DNA from: Byssochlamys sp. IMV 00236
Taxonomy: Eukaryota; Ascomycota; Eurotiomycetes; Eurotiales; Thermoascaceae
Direction: 5' to 3'
DNA length: 64,000 bases
NCBI GenBank assembly: GCA_001931875.2
Contig: MSJH02000779.1
Span: 1-64,000 of the forward strand
The notes under the pieces are model-generated. The model had not been told where the DNA came from, searched no databases, and worked only from the letters and a program-made list of their open reading frames with translations. Shown piece after piece: positions 24,353 to 33,960 of this stretch (positions within the stretch are counted from its first letter, which is position 1; every line of letters starts with the position of its first letter). The position numbers were made by a program, and so were the translations under genes.

Positions 24353-25105
24353 TCTTAATTTATAATTATAATATTAAGAATATCTTTAATAGAGATTAGT
24401 GCAATAAATATATACTATAACTTAAATATTTAGTCTAAAAAGACTCTTAATAATATAAACTCTATATTTAATAATACCTTAAATTATAACTTTATCTAAC
24501 TTATTTAATATAGATATTATTCTTTTATTAAAATATCTATATATATTTAACTATTAGCAGAATATCTTAGTTAATAAAAGATTTACCCTAAGGTTTAGTA
24601 TAAATAATATATTTTTTAGGTCTAATACCTTCCTATTCTTATATCTTAAAATAGTTATTCCTATATATTCTAAATATAGGGTCCCTTTACCTATATAAAT
24701 ATATCTTTATTAAATCTAAATTAATAGTCCTTTAAAGTAATAGTTTTTATTAATTATATATAAACTAGTATTATTATTTATATATTATTAGATTAAATTC
24801 TTATTAGTAATATCTTTTAAAAAATAAGTAATCTTATATAAGACTTAGTTATTAAAAGTAACTAAGACTAAGAATTTTAATTAAGATTAACTCTTTTTAA
24901 TATCTAAGATTTCTTCTGCATTATATATTCTATACTTTTTATTTTTTAATCCCTTATTTTTTAAGGATTAAATCTTCTTATAAATTTTATTAATTATCTT
25001 TATTATTATCTTATCTTAGATAATAAGATTATTAGATATTTATTTAAGAAATTCCTTTTTCTATCTTTAATTATCTCTAATAAAGATTTAAAATCTAAAA
25101 TATAT

Positions 25106-25842
25106 CGTCTAAAAATAATAATTGTTTTTAATGAAAATAATAAACCTTTAGCTAATAGATTATCTACAGTATTAAAAGTAGGTAAAGTAATAGATAGACT
25201 AAAAGCAGGACATATGTTATTACAAATTTTAGCTAAAGAAGAGGTATTAAGGAAATTAATTTAATAAATGGTTATATGCGTACACCTAAAATTAAAGCAT
25301 TGCATAGAGCTATAGACTGAATTAATAAAAATAATAATAGTTCTATACCTCTTTTAGGTTTAGATATATCTCCTATAAATAGTAATAGTTAATTAGCTGG
25401 TTTTACTGATGCTGATGGTAATTTTTCAATTACTGTATATAATCGTAAGAAAAATAGAAAAGTTGTTAGAATAAATGTTCAAAAATTTTTCCGTATAGAA
25501 GTAAAACAAAATTATTCTAGGGATATAATAGCAAATTAAGGAAGTAGTAGTTGTTTCGATATATTAACTAAGATTACAGAATTTTTTACTGTAAATCTTT
25601 ATACTAGAACAAGATATAAAGATAATAAAGTATATTATGCTTTTATGGCTATAGCTTATAATTTAAAAAGTTATAAAATAGTTCGTAAATATTTTAATAC
25701 TTACCCTTTATATTCATCTAAATATTTATCTTATAAAGATTGATGCTTAGTTTAAGATATACATAAAGGTAAATCTTTAAGTAATAAAGATTTAGCTAAA
25801 ATTAGAAGTATAAAAAATCAATTTAATAGTAAACGGAAATAA
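25106..25842 (+). pseudogene. LAGLIDADG homing endonuclease (C-terminal half), mitochondrial code
   Basis: These intron-encoded endonucleases cut intron-less alleles to spread their intron. With the mould/fungal mitochondrial code the frame reads a second LAGLIDADG motif, L-A-G-F-T-D-A-D-G (25393-25419). It is preceded by the typical ING-Y-M-R-T-P-K segment (from about 25264) and followed by N-F-S and the C-terminal basic region. The first motif half lies beyond the left edge of the insert, so the gene is truncated. It is further broken by a frameshift near 25245-25255 (frame 2 to frame 1) and by stops at 25390-25392 (a Trp position), 25537-25539 and 25753-25755 (Gln positions). TAA at 25840-25842 ends the frame. 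Confidence 0.88.
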
Positions 25843-25924
25843 TATAATTTTTTACATTTAAATAATTTAACATTTTAATTATATTGCCGTAGGTAGCAGT
25901 AATATTACTCTTATTATATAACTA

Positions 25925-26170
25925 TATGCGGGAAACTCCTAAAGTCTTTTTATAGGATTTTATGGAAACTTAATAATAATTAGGTATACATAAACCTTAA
26001 ATATTAAAAGAATATCTGTATGCTTTATACATTGTAATGGACAATCCGCAGGAAACGAAAATAAATTATATATTTATATAGGATCCTCAGAGACTATACG
26101 TTATATATCTTAATTGGGATAAAGATATAGTCCAATTTATTATTTAAAGATAATAATAAAATTAAATATA
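25925..26170 (+). ncRNA. Group I intron catalytic core (3' part), in the NUMT
   Basis: Conserved core pieces of a group I self-splicing intron appear in order: GCGGGAAACTCCTAAAG (25928-25944, P-like), AATCCGCAGGAAACG (about 26043-26057, Q/R-like), CCTCAGAGACTATACG (26085-26100, the S element with the P7 5' strand) and GATATAGTCC (26124-26133, the P7 3' strand). AGACTATA pairs with TATAGTC to form P7. The intron hosts the endonuclease ORF upstream and ends just before the nad5 exon near 26170. As nuclear DNA it has no function; the subgroup (probably IB) is a guess. Confidence 0.85.
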
Positions 26171-26809
26171 GATTATAATACAGTATTTTCATTAGCTCCT
26201 TATTATAATAAAAATATTATAACTATAATTAGTATTTATTTCTTAATAGGTGCTATAGCCAAAAGTTTACAAGTTAGTTTACACATATATTACCTTAAGC
26301 TATGGAAGGACCTATACCCGTATCTGCGTTAATTCACGCTACTACTATAGTTACAGCAGGAGTATATTTATTAATAAGATCTTTACCTTTAATAGAATAT
26401 AGTTCTACTGTTTTAGTTATTACTTTATAATTAGGTGCTATTACTACAGTATTTAGTTCTTTAATTAGTTTATTCCAACAAGATATTAAAAAAGTTATAG
26501 CTTATTCTACTATGAGTTAATTAGGTATAATAGTAATAGGTATAGGTTTATCTTCATATAATATTGCTTTATTCTATTTAGTTAATTATGCTTTTTATAA
26601 AGCATTATTATTCTTAAGAGCTAGTTCAGTAATATATGCTGTAGCAGATAATTAAGATTTTAGAAAATATAGAGGATTAAGACTATTTTTACCTTTAAGT
26701 TATTTAGTAATATTAATAGCATCTTTAAGTTTAGCTGCTATTCCTTTTATGACTGGATTCTATTTTAAAGATTTTATACTTAAATCTGCTTACTCTCTTG
26801 TGCTTTTTT
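26171..26809 (+). pseudogene. nad5: nad5 exon fragment (NADH dehydrogenase subunit 5), mitochondrial origin
   Basis: This encodes part of the ND5 membrane subunit of complex I. Well-known ND5 strings are readable: M-E-G-P near 26300, S-A-L-I-H-A-T-T (about 26323-26345), T-A-G-V-Y-L-L, Q-Q-D-I-K-K-V-I-A-Y-S-T-M-S (about 26476-26517), A-F-Y-K-A-L-L-F and G-F-Y-F-K-D-F near the end. It is dead: one base is missing in the Trp codon at about 26287-26289, shifting frame 2 to frame 1. In-frame TAA stops replace Gln at 26296-26298, 26518-26520 and 26653-26655 (CAA->TAA) and Trp at 26428-26430. At least one His codon became Tyr (N-Y-A-F-Y-K for N-H-A-F-Y-K). It is truncated at both ends. Confidence 0.95.
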
Positions 26810-27686
26810 AAGTAATAGATAAAAATAGGCAATCTTTAATATAATAATCTTCTTTATAGATATAGTATTTAATAAAGATTTATTTATTCTTTACTAAGAA
26901 TATAATAATTAGTTTTATTTAAAATTAGGTCTTTATTTCTTTTAAGATAGCTAGAATATTATCTATCTTTAAATTCTTATATATATTAATTACTGCCTTA
27001 ATTATAGTATATTTTTTAAATAATATTAAAAATAGTTATTATATTTTAGCCTTAGGCTTAGCTAAAAAAGATATTATACTATTAAATATTATAATTCTCT
27101 TTTTTATTTATTATAATTAACTCTAAGTATCTGAGATTATTTATCTAGGAGTTATTTAAAAATATATAAATAATTAAATAAGTTAGTATTTTTAACTAAG
27201 GAAAGTTTCTATATATTTTACTTATAGAGCCTTCTATAATATATATATACTATTAGAGTTAATAAATCTATTTTAATTATCTTTAGATAAATATTTAGTA
27301 ATCTAATATTAAGCAGCTATATTAGCCTTATTAAACTAATTATTGTATAGCTTTTTAATAAACTTAATAGCTTTCTAGTAATCTTTATTAATAAATTATC
27401 TTTTTATATAAGTAAATTACTTCTTATAGTTTTTTTTTTAAAAGTATAAAAATAAGTTTCCCTTTTCTATTTTTTATATTATTTATTAAAGATATAGTAA
27501 TAATAGGTTAATACTTTAACCTTTTAACAGGATCTAATCTCTATTAGATTTAGCGCCTAATATAGCGCTAAAGCAGTCTTATTATAAATTCTCTTATATA
27601 AGAATAGCTTATTACTGCTAGTTTAAACTTAAATATTTAAAATAAAATAATTTTTATTATATAGCTATTTCTCCTAAATTACTATA
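26810..27686 (-). pseudogene. Copia F gag-side remnant between NUMT and 5' LTR
   Basis: This is the 5' part of copia F (gag by position), separated from the rest by the mitochondrial insert. It is heavily RIP-mutated with stops everywhere and no surviving motif. Its assignment rests on lying between the 5' LTR and the pol remnant on the same strand. A GC-richer patch lies at 27540-27560 (TTAGCGCC, AGCGC). Confidence 0.6.
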
Positions 27687-27703
27687 AACCCGGGCTTATA
27701 ATT

Positions 27704-27969
27704 AGTTAAAAAGAATAGGTTTAGATAAGATTCTTTAAACTATCTAACTAACTTAAAGAGCTAATAATACTTAGGGAGAAAGAATATTTGCGTATATAGT
27801 AGATATAAAGTATATATATATATATTCTTAATTAGGGTAATAGATTTTAAATAAAGCTTAAGAAGTAGTTTCTTTAAGCTACCCAATTTCACTAAAATAA
27901 AATTATTCCCCTTAAAGTAAAATCTTTATTACACTAGAACCTGCTAGTTCTAACTGCTATTTTATAATA
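27704..27969 (-). repeat. 5' LTR of copia F
   Basis: The LTR is 266 bp and homologous to 20912-21184, followed by target duplication AAGAT. It has more RIP transitions than its partner. Confidence 0.9.
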
Positions 27970-27974
27970 AAGAT

Positions 27975-28724
27975 TCTATTAATAAACCCCTAGATATCCT
28001 TTATACTATTAATAATTTTAAAGGTATTTACACAGTATTATATATAATTATAAGTTAAAAGCAAATGCTAAGAGATAATATCCTTAAACCGTCTATAGAT
28101 ATATTATAGCATATTATTAAAAACTAATAAAATCTATAATTCTAAATATCTAAAAAAGGATTTATAATCTATACCTCTATAAGGCTAGGATAAATAAGCA
28201 AGTAGAATACTAAATGCTATCTCTAGAGAGAGATTAATATAATTCTTCTAAATAACTATATTAAGTTTAAAATAAGGAAAGATAGCTTAGATTTTATCCC
28301 TATTAAATCCTCTATATAATTAATATAAGATTTTATATAGCTTACTAATTTAAAGAGGCTAACTAAAGCTACTATATAATAATAATATTGTATAACTTAC
28401 GGTCGCTAAATTAAACTATAAAGATATATAATAAGAAGTTGCTTTAATAATATATCTCTAAGGCGTATCTAGTTTAAAAAATATATATATAAGTATTAGG
28501 ATAATAATAGTATAAGCGTCTAATTAATTAAATTCTGGCATATTAATAATTTAAACAGTATATTTAATACTAGCGTTGCTGCTTAAAGGAAGAGTTATTT
28601 AAAGCTACTATTTTACTTAAATAGCGTTATATTTAAATTACTGAATTTTAGAGTTATATAATATCCTAATTAAGCATTTTACCGGCAGAATATTATATTA
28701 TAGTGCTGCTATAGAGCAATTGCT
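27975..28724. other. Degraded DNA left of Helitron 2
   Basis: This continues the pre-insertion sequence of 20647-20906. It has no recognisable gene. A few GC-richer patches (AACTTACGGTCGC near 28390, TTACCGGCAG near 28680) interrupt the A/T background. It may be the 5' part of the Helitron 2 copy, but it does not align with Helitron 1. Confidence 0.4.
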
Positions 28725-30605
28725 AAAATCCTCTAATATAGTAACTATCTTTTTTAATAGTTTATTATAAATATATAGCTCTCTATAAAGTAATATAAGT
28801 TAAATTAGTTTAAATAGAACTAGAAATAGCTCCGGGCTAATATTATTAAAATAGCTCTCGCTGCTATTATTAATATTAATCTTATTAAAATAAACTAAAT
28901 ATTCTTCTATTATACTTTATAAATAGTAATTATTTTATATAATAATACTATTAGAATACTATAGCTATTATCTATAAATTTAATAAGCTTTATCTTTTTA
29001 TTACTTTTATAGCAAACTTATATTAAGTTAAGATTTAAGCTAAATTTATTAAAGATATAAATAGTATAAATAGTAGTTTAATTTAATCTTAGGAGAACAA
29101 TTTTAATTTAATAGCTTATATATTCTATATTAAACTGCTAGAACTTAATCTCTAAGTTATATAAAGGACTTATCTTTAGGGAGTATATTATTAATAAGTA
29201 ATTAAATACTAGAAGTATAGTCCCCCTTATATTTAATTTCCTGCTCTAAATTAAAGGCGGCTTTAAATCTCTTATAATTAAATATAAATAAAATTATTTA
29301 CGCAGAAATATTTGCTAATAATAAGCTCTAACTAAATACTAATAAATAAGTAACTTATAAATAGCTAAAACTCTAGAAATAGCAAAATCTTAAGCTTTAT
29401 AATACTATTACTACTAGCCTAATCTACTAACTATATAGCTACTATAATTTTAAAGCACTTTATATAAAGGAGATTAATAGAGTATTAAGGTATTTAAAGG
29501 ACTTCTTTACGCTCTTTTATAAGAAAACTATTTTAACTAAAAACTTACCTAGAGTATTACTAAGATAGGGAAATTTAAATTAAGATTAAAGACTTTACTA
29601 CAGTAAATAGCTTTATAAGATTAAGAATAAATAGATTATCCTATATAATTCTTACTTAATTCAGCAGTATAAGGCTTATATTAAGATAGAGATATATAGC
29701 AGTATTAAAGTAATTAAATACTTGCATAAATATATTTATAAGGGACTTAACTATATAACTATAAAGCTAAATATAAGTATTAATAAGATTTATAATTATA
29801 TTAATAGCTATTATATTAAGGTATTAGAAGCAATTTAATATCTCTTTAATTAAAATCTTTATTTATAAGATTAGTCTTAGTACTTATACTCTCTATATTT
29901 ACTTACTAAAAGACTATTCTATTATCTATAATATATCTAGAATATAAAAGCATTTATTAGAGAGCTTACTAATTATTTAAAATAAGTAATATTAAAGTTA
30001 TTAACTTTTCTTTAATATAATACTAATAAAAGAGTAAGTAGGCTTTTATTACAGCAGATATAATAAATTTTAACCCTTTATTATTCTATAACTTCTCCCG
30101 CTATTTTACCTAGAAATAAACGAAGAAGAAAGTATATATATTATTAGATAAAGGCCCTTTAAATTAATTAAAGCAAGTATTATTACTTTATAGATAAATC
30201 TATTTTTTAACTATTTACTTATAGTAGTATATAAGCTAATAGGTTTTAAGAATATTTAAACTATAGATAATTATATCTATTTAATATTTTATAAGGCCTA
30301 TTATATTTATAGAATTCTATAGAATAAAGATAAATAGAACTTATACTTTAAAGAAGCTTATTATATAAATATTAGTTACTAGCTTTACTAATTACTCTTT
30401 ATAATAATAATCTTTATAAATCTCTTTAATACTAATAGGCTTTAAGAGATATATAAGACTAATATCTATAATAACTTAAAGTATTATATCTAGTATAATT
30501 AATTATAATATAATCTTATCTTAAATTATATTCTCTATTATAATTAAAGCTTTTATTATTATTAATCTTTAAATAAAAGATAAAATTCTAGAAGACTACT
30601 AGTAA
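28725..30605 (+). mobile_element. Helitron 2, truncated copy with Rep domain remnant
   Basis: Colinear homology with Helitron 1: about 28725-28885 against 11150-11305, then about 28880-30605 against 11600-13345, without the MITE. Matching landmarks include TATTCTTCTRTTA (near 28900 and 11627) and ATTAATAAGATTTATAATTA (near 29776 and 12507). The nicking-domain site lies at about 29200-29240. The family's His-x-His there reads Tyr-Ile followed by a stop, so it is more decayed than copy 1. Homology ends abruptly near 30605, before the helicase, so the element is truncated or cut by another insertion. Confidence 0.8.
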
Positions 30606-30767
30606 TATAGAAAAGATACTATTAATAAGGGGAATAATATAAGACGCTATATAGAAGCTTAAGCTTTAAAGTATAACTAAGTATAGAGAATAGAAGAATT
30701 ATAAAGTAATCTAATATTATATAAGTAGAACTATAGTATATATATAGAAGAGTAAAGAAATATTAGA
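30606..30767. other. Short degraded spacer
   Basis: A/T-rich DNA lies between the end of the Helitron homology and the solo LTR. Nothing is recognisable in it. Confidence 0.5.
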
Positions 30768-30772
30768 CTAAG

Positions 30773-31015
30773 AGTTAAAAAGAATAAGTTTAGATAAATT
30801 TCCTAGACTATTATACTGGCTTAAGTAGGTATAATACTCGGGGAGAGAGAATATTAGCTTATAGTATAGATATAAAGATATATCTTTAATATATATTCTT
30901 TTTAGATAATAGAATAATAAAAAAGAGAGCTTAAGAATAAATTCTTCTAAATCCCCGATTTAACTATAGTAAGAATATAATAGTTATATAAAGTTCTAAC
31001 TGCCATTTTATAACA
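30773..31015 (-). repeat. Solo LTR of the copia F family
   Basis: This is a single 243-bp LTR related to 20912-21184 and 27704-27969. On the plus strand it starts AGTTAAAAAGAATA and ends CTGCCATTTTATAACA. It is flanked by the perfect duplication CTAAG (30768-30772 and 31016-31020). No internal region adjoins it, so it is what recombination between two LTRs leaves. Its TAACA end keeps the ancestral CA that RIP changed to TA in the other copies. Confidence 0.88.
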
Positions 31016-31020
31016 CTAAG

Positions 31021-31479
31021 TATATAATATAGCTAAGAGAGTAAAGTAACTATAACTCTAATTATATTATAGATTCTCTATAATATATATAACTAAAGCT
31101 TAGTATTAGCATTTCTTACTAATATTAAGAAAAATATATAAAATGCTATAAATTAGCCCTAATATTAATTAAAATAATTAAAAAAAGGAAGAAGAAAAAT
31201 AAATATAAATATATATATAGTCTTACTAATAATAATTATTCCGCTATTTAAAGCTAATAGTAGCTATATTTTTAATAAGATATATTAAGATTAAAGTAGG
31301 AGTTAAAGAGAAAGAATTAATATTATACTCTTAGCAGTAAAAATATAAATTATCTTTAAAGATATATTTATCTATATTATATATAAGCTTTATAGTCTTA
31401 AATGCCTTAGAAAAAGCGAGTAGTTACTAATTATAAATATACTTTCTTTTAGTATTATAACTTTTAGTAATAGTATATA
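31021..31479. other. Degraded DNA, no gene recognised
   Basis: Purine-rich A/T DNA with stops in all frames. Nothing is recognisable. Confidence 0.5.
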
Positions 31480-32151
31480 ATAGTTCGGCTTAAACTATAC
31501 TATAGTAAACCCTTGCTGTAATAAACCTAGCTATAATAAATCTCGCGCTATAGCGAATTAAACATATATTTAATTTAACTCCCTATATAAAATTTATTAA
31601 ATTCCCTATAGCGAAATTTATCTTTATTTTTAGCTAATTCTTTATTTTTATATAGGAGATTTATTATAGCTATTTATCTGTTATATATAAAAATTTTAAA
31701 AATTCTCTAAGATAAAGTATTAGAATATTATTTTAACTGCTTAAAAGGCTTTATTATATATCTAATATACTTTAAATTTAAAGCTATTAAATATATAACT
31801 ACAGAACTAGTTTATATAAATCTATAATTAAGGTATTATACTATTATCTATCTTAAAGATTTTTTTTATAATATAACTTCCTTAATTTTAAAATAACTTA
31901 TTCTTAAAACCTTTGCGATATAAAAAAGCAATATTAAATTAAGCTAAGCTAGAGGAAGTATTATTTAAATAAATATAAGAGGCTTAAATATAAATTCCTA
32001 TTATTAGGGAAGTTATTTATAAAAAGTTATATTAGTTCTAAATTAAATTATATATATATAAGAGTCTTAAAATATTTATTTTTAGCAATAGCTAATTAAC
32101 TATATTTTAATCTTATAAGGCTATTAAAAGTAATTTCTTTATAAAAAAGTA
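31480..32151. mobile_element. Possible Fot1/pogo-type DNA transposon end
   Basis: Around 31490-31620 several spaced copies of a motif like CTATAGCGAA occur (AGCTATAATAAA, CGCTATAGCGAATT, CCCTATAGCGAAATTT). They resemble the repeated CGCTATAACGAA-like units found at the ends of many fungal Fot1/pogo elements. The following 500 bp could be the decayed transposase, then cut by the chromovirus at 32152. I could not identify a DDE motif or the opposite end, so this is a family resemblance only. Confidence 0.35.
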
Positions 32152-32156
32152 ATTAG

Positions 32157-32456
32157 TGTTACAGTGCCAGCATAGGAGATAGGATAACTAACCTGCTGGC
32201 TAATGCTTACCTAATCTAGAAGAGCGCGGACTATACTCTTCTAAATTATATAAGGAGTTATATAATCTTATAAAGATATCTTTAGCGCATAGCTTAATCT
32301 AAATTTAAGCTCTTTAAGCTATATTTTATTTACTGAGCCTACCTATAACAGCCTATTTTAATCTAAATTAGCTAGATAGAGATTCTATAGCTAGTCCTAA
32401 TATTAACTACCTTATTTTATTTATTCTGACCTGCTCCCTAAGCCCGCACCTTAATA
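32157..32456 (+). repeat. 5' LTR of the chromovirus
   Basis: The LTR is 300 bp and begins with an intact TG (TGTTACAG). It is homologous along its full length to 37898-38197. Differences are mostly C/T or G/A. Confidence 0.93.
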
Positions 32457-32479
32457 TTATATAGCTCCTTATCTAGGAG

Positions 32480-33960
32480 TTAATACTATTAATAATACCT
32501 GCCCTAATTCTCCTATTCCTACTAATTATTCTAAAGGAATTTATTAAGCATATTATTACTAGCTATAGGCCAAAATAATATAATTATTATTGTCTGGCAT
32601 ATAAATATATTGCTAGGGCTAAGTTATCTATAAATAAAGCTAGCTAATATATTAAATAGATTAAGGCAAGGTTTTAAAAATTTTAGCAAAAATTTATGGC
32701 TATATAATAAAGGCTTAAATAAGAAAATATTAATCTTAAGGCTGTCTAGCAATATTAGGAGATATAATTTAATAAAAAGGAATAATAATATATTTAGGCT
32801 ATTCTTAAAAAAGATTAAGCTTATTATATAGCTACCCCTATTATAAATATATTTATATTTATATTTAAACTTAAGCTTAATATTAAGAGATTTATAGCTG
32901 CTCTAATAGGAGTATTTAAAATGCCTATTATTATATCTTCCTTCGCCCCTAAATTTTTAAAGAGACTCCCTAACTTAAATAAGTTTAAAGGCGATTAAAA
33001 GGATCTTTAGTGCTTTATAGCCTAAATCTAAAAGAAGATAATAATTAACTAAGACTAATTCCTAACTCTCCAGAGCTATATGGCCTATATAACTAACTAT
33101 TTAAAGGATATGCCTTATACTTAAGTATTACTATATATTAAAGATAGGACTTATATTTTTAGTAACTACTAAGAGATTTTAAATATCTTAGAATATATAT
33201 TTAATAATCTTAATTATATAAATAATATATATAATAAATTATTTAATCTTTATTAGATTAATAAGAAATTTAGAATTTTTTTTGCTGAGTTCTAGCGCCT
33301 AGCATTAAAAAAAGAAATATTTAAAGGAATATTATTTATTCTGCTTAAGCAAGCTATTAGTTAAGAACTCTAAGGAATATTATTATATAGTTAGCCCCTA
33401 AATTATAAATATTATTAATTTATTAAATTTTTATAAAATTTTAAAAACTATCGCCGCTAATATATTATAAACTAGCCTTTTATTATAAAGACTTATATTA
33501 CTATTTTAAAACCTGTTTAGTATACCTAGTCTCTTTTATTTATTTTAAGTCCTGCCCTAGCTGTAAGGTATAATAATTAGCCCTAGAGAAGCCCTATATA
33601 AAAAAATAAACTAGCCCTAGCACAGCTGTATAATCTAATAGATCTAAGCATTTTTAAATGCTTAGATAAGAGAGGGTATAGCTTATTATACTATAAAACT
33701 AGCGCCTGCTTTTATTACAGCTCCCTAGAATATTATATTAGAGACTGCCTATATTTAGATAATTACTAAAAAATCTAGATTATAGCTATATATAAACCCT
33801 ATCTCTAGACTCCTTAAATAATCTAGTTCTTAAACTCGCGCAGTCTATTCCCTAGCCAGTCTTTAATAAAAGGAATAAGCCTAGAGTAAATTGCAGCCAG
33901 GCTTAAGAACTATATATTATTTAAATCTTCGCTGCTGCTGTTTATAGAATTAATTTTAAG
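32480..33960 (+). pseudogene. Chromovirus gag remnant
   Basis: This is the capsid/nucleocapsid region by position, between the 5' LTR and protease-RT. Around 32950-33450 the translation shows the spaced Trp/Leu/Phe/Tyr-rich pattern of a gypsy gag, interrupted by stops at former Trp and Gln codons. A Cys/His cluster, probably the zinc knuckle, lies at about 33650-33745, with surviving TGC codons near 33706 and 33745. It is non-functional. Confidence 0.6.

Larger units (their letters stand above)
21190..25104 (-). pseudogene. Copia F pol, RIP-inactivated
   Basis: Reading leftward on the minus strand: part of the gag/protease region and integrase (about 23700-25100), the IN-RT linker (about 23050-23700), reverse transcriptase (about 21850-22800) and RNase H toward the 3' LTR. 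The RT Tyr-Val-Asp-Asp box now reads Tyr-Ile-Asn-Asn (Asn codons at 22210-22215, minus strand). The order matches copia C and D; for instance the linker near 23100-23220 matches about 62120-62190 of copia D. Two in-frame-length tandem duplications lie at 23131-23228 and 24291-24352. Stops are dense in all frames. Confidence 0.8.
25105..26809 (+). mobile_element. Nuclear mitochondrial DNA insertion (NUMT): nad5 intron and exon
   Basis: A 1.7-kb segment with mitochondrial character (TGA in Trp positions, mitochondrial gene content) lies inside copia F, in the orientation opposite to that element. It contains, in order, the 3' half of a LAGLIDADG endonuclease ORF, a group I intron core and the following nad5 exon, as they would sit in a fungal mitochondrial genome. 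The left end falls inside the endonuclease ORF near 25105 and the right end falls inside nad5 near 26809, so it is an arbitrary fragment. No target duplication is evident. Its base composition contrasts with the flanking RIP DNA (CpA and TpG are common), yet it carries several RIP-type stops. Confidence 0.92.
20912..27969 (-). mobile_element. Ty1/copia retrotransposon F with a mitochondrial insert
   Basis: This is a complete minus-strand copia element. Its LTRs are 273 bp (20912-21184, the 3' LTR) and 266 bp (27704-27969, the 5' LTR), flanked by the perfect target duplication AAGAT (20907-20911 and 27970-27974). In the element's own sense the LTR begins TATTATAAAATAGCAG (ancestrally TG) and ends TTTTTAACT. 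The adjoining primer-binding stretch (about 27687-27703) reads, in sense, AATTATAAGCCCGGGTT, like that of copia C. Without the 1.7-kb mitochondrial insert it would be about 5.3 kb. The same family left copia C, copia D and the solo LTR at 30773. Confidence 0.9.

Noticed and set aside
25105..26809. A mitochondrial contig misassembled into the nuclear sequence
   Set aside because: RIP-type stops, a frameshift near 25250 and a one-base deletion in nad5 argue that the copy has lived in the nucleus. Long reads would still be needed to exclude chimaerism fully.
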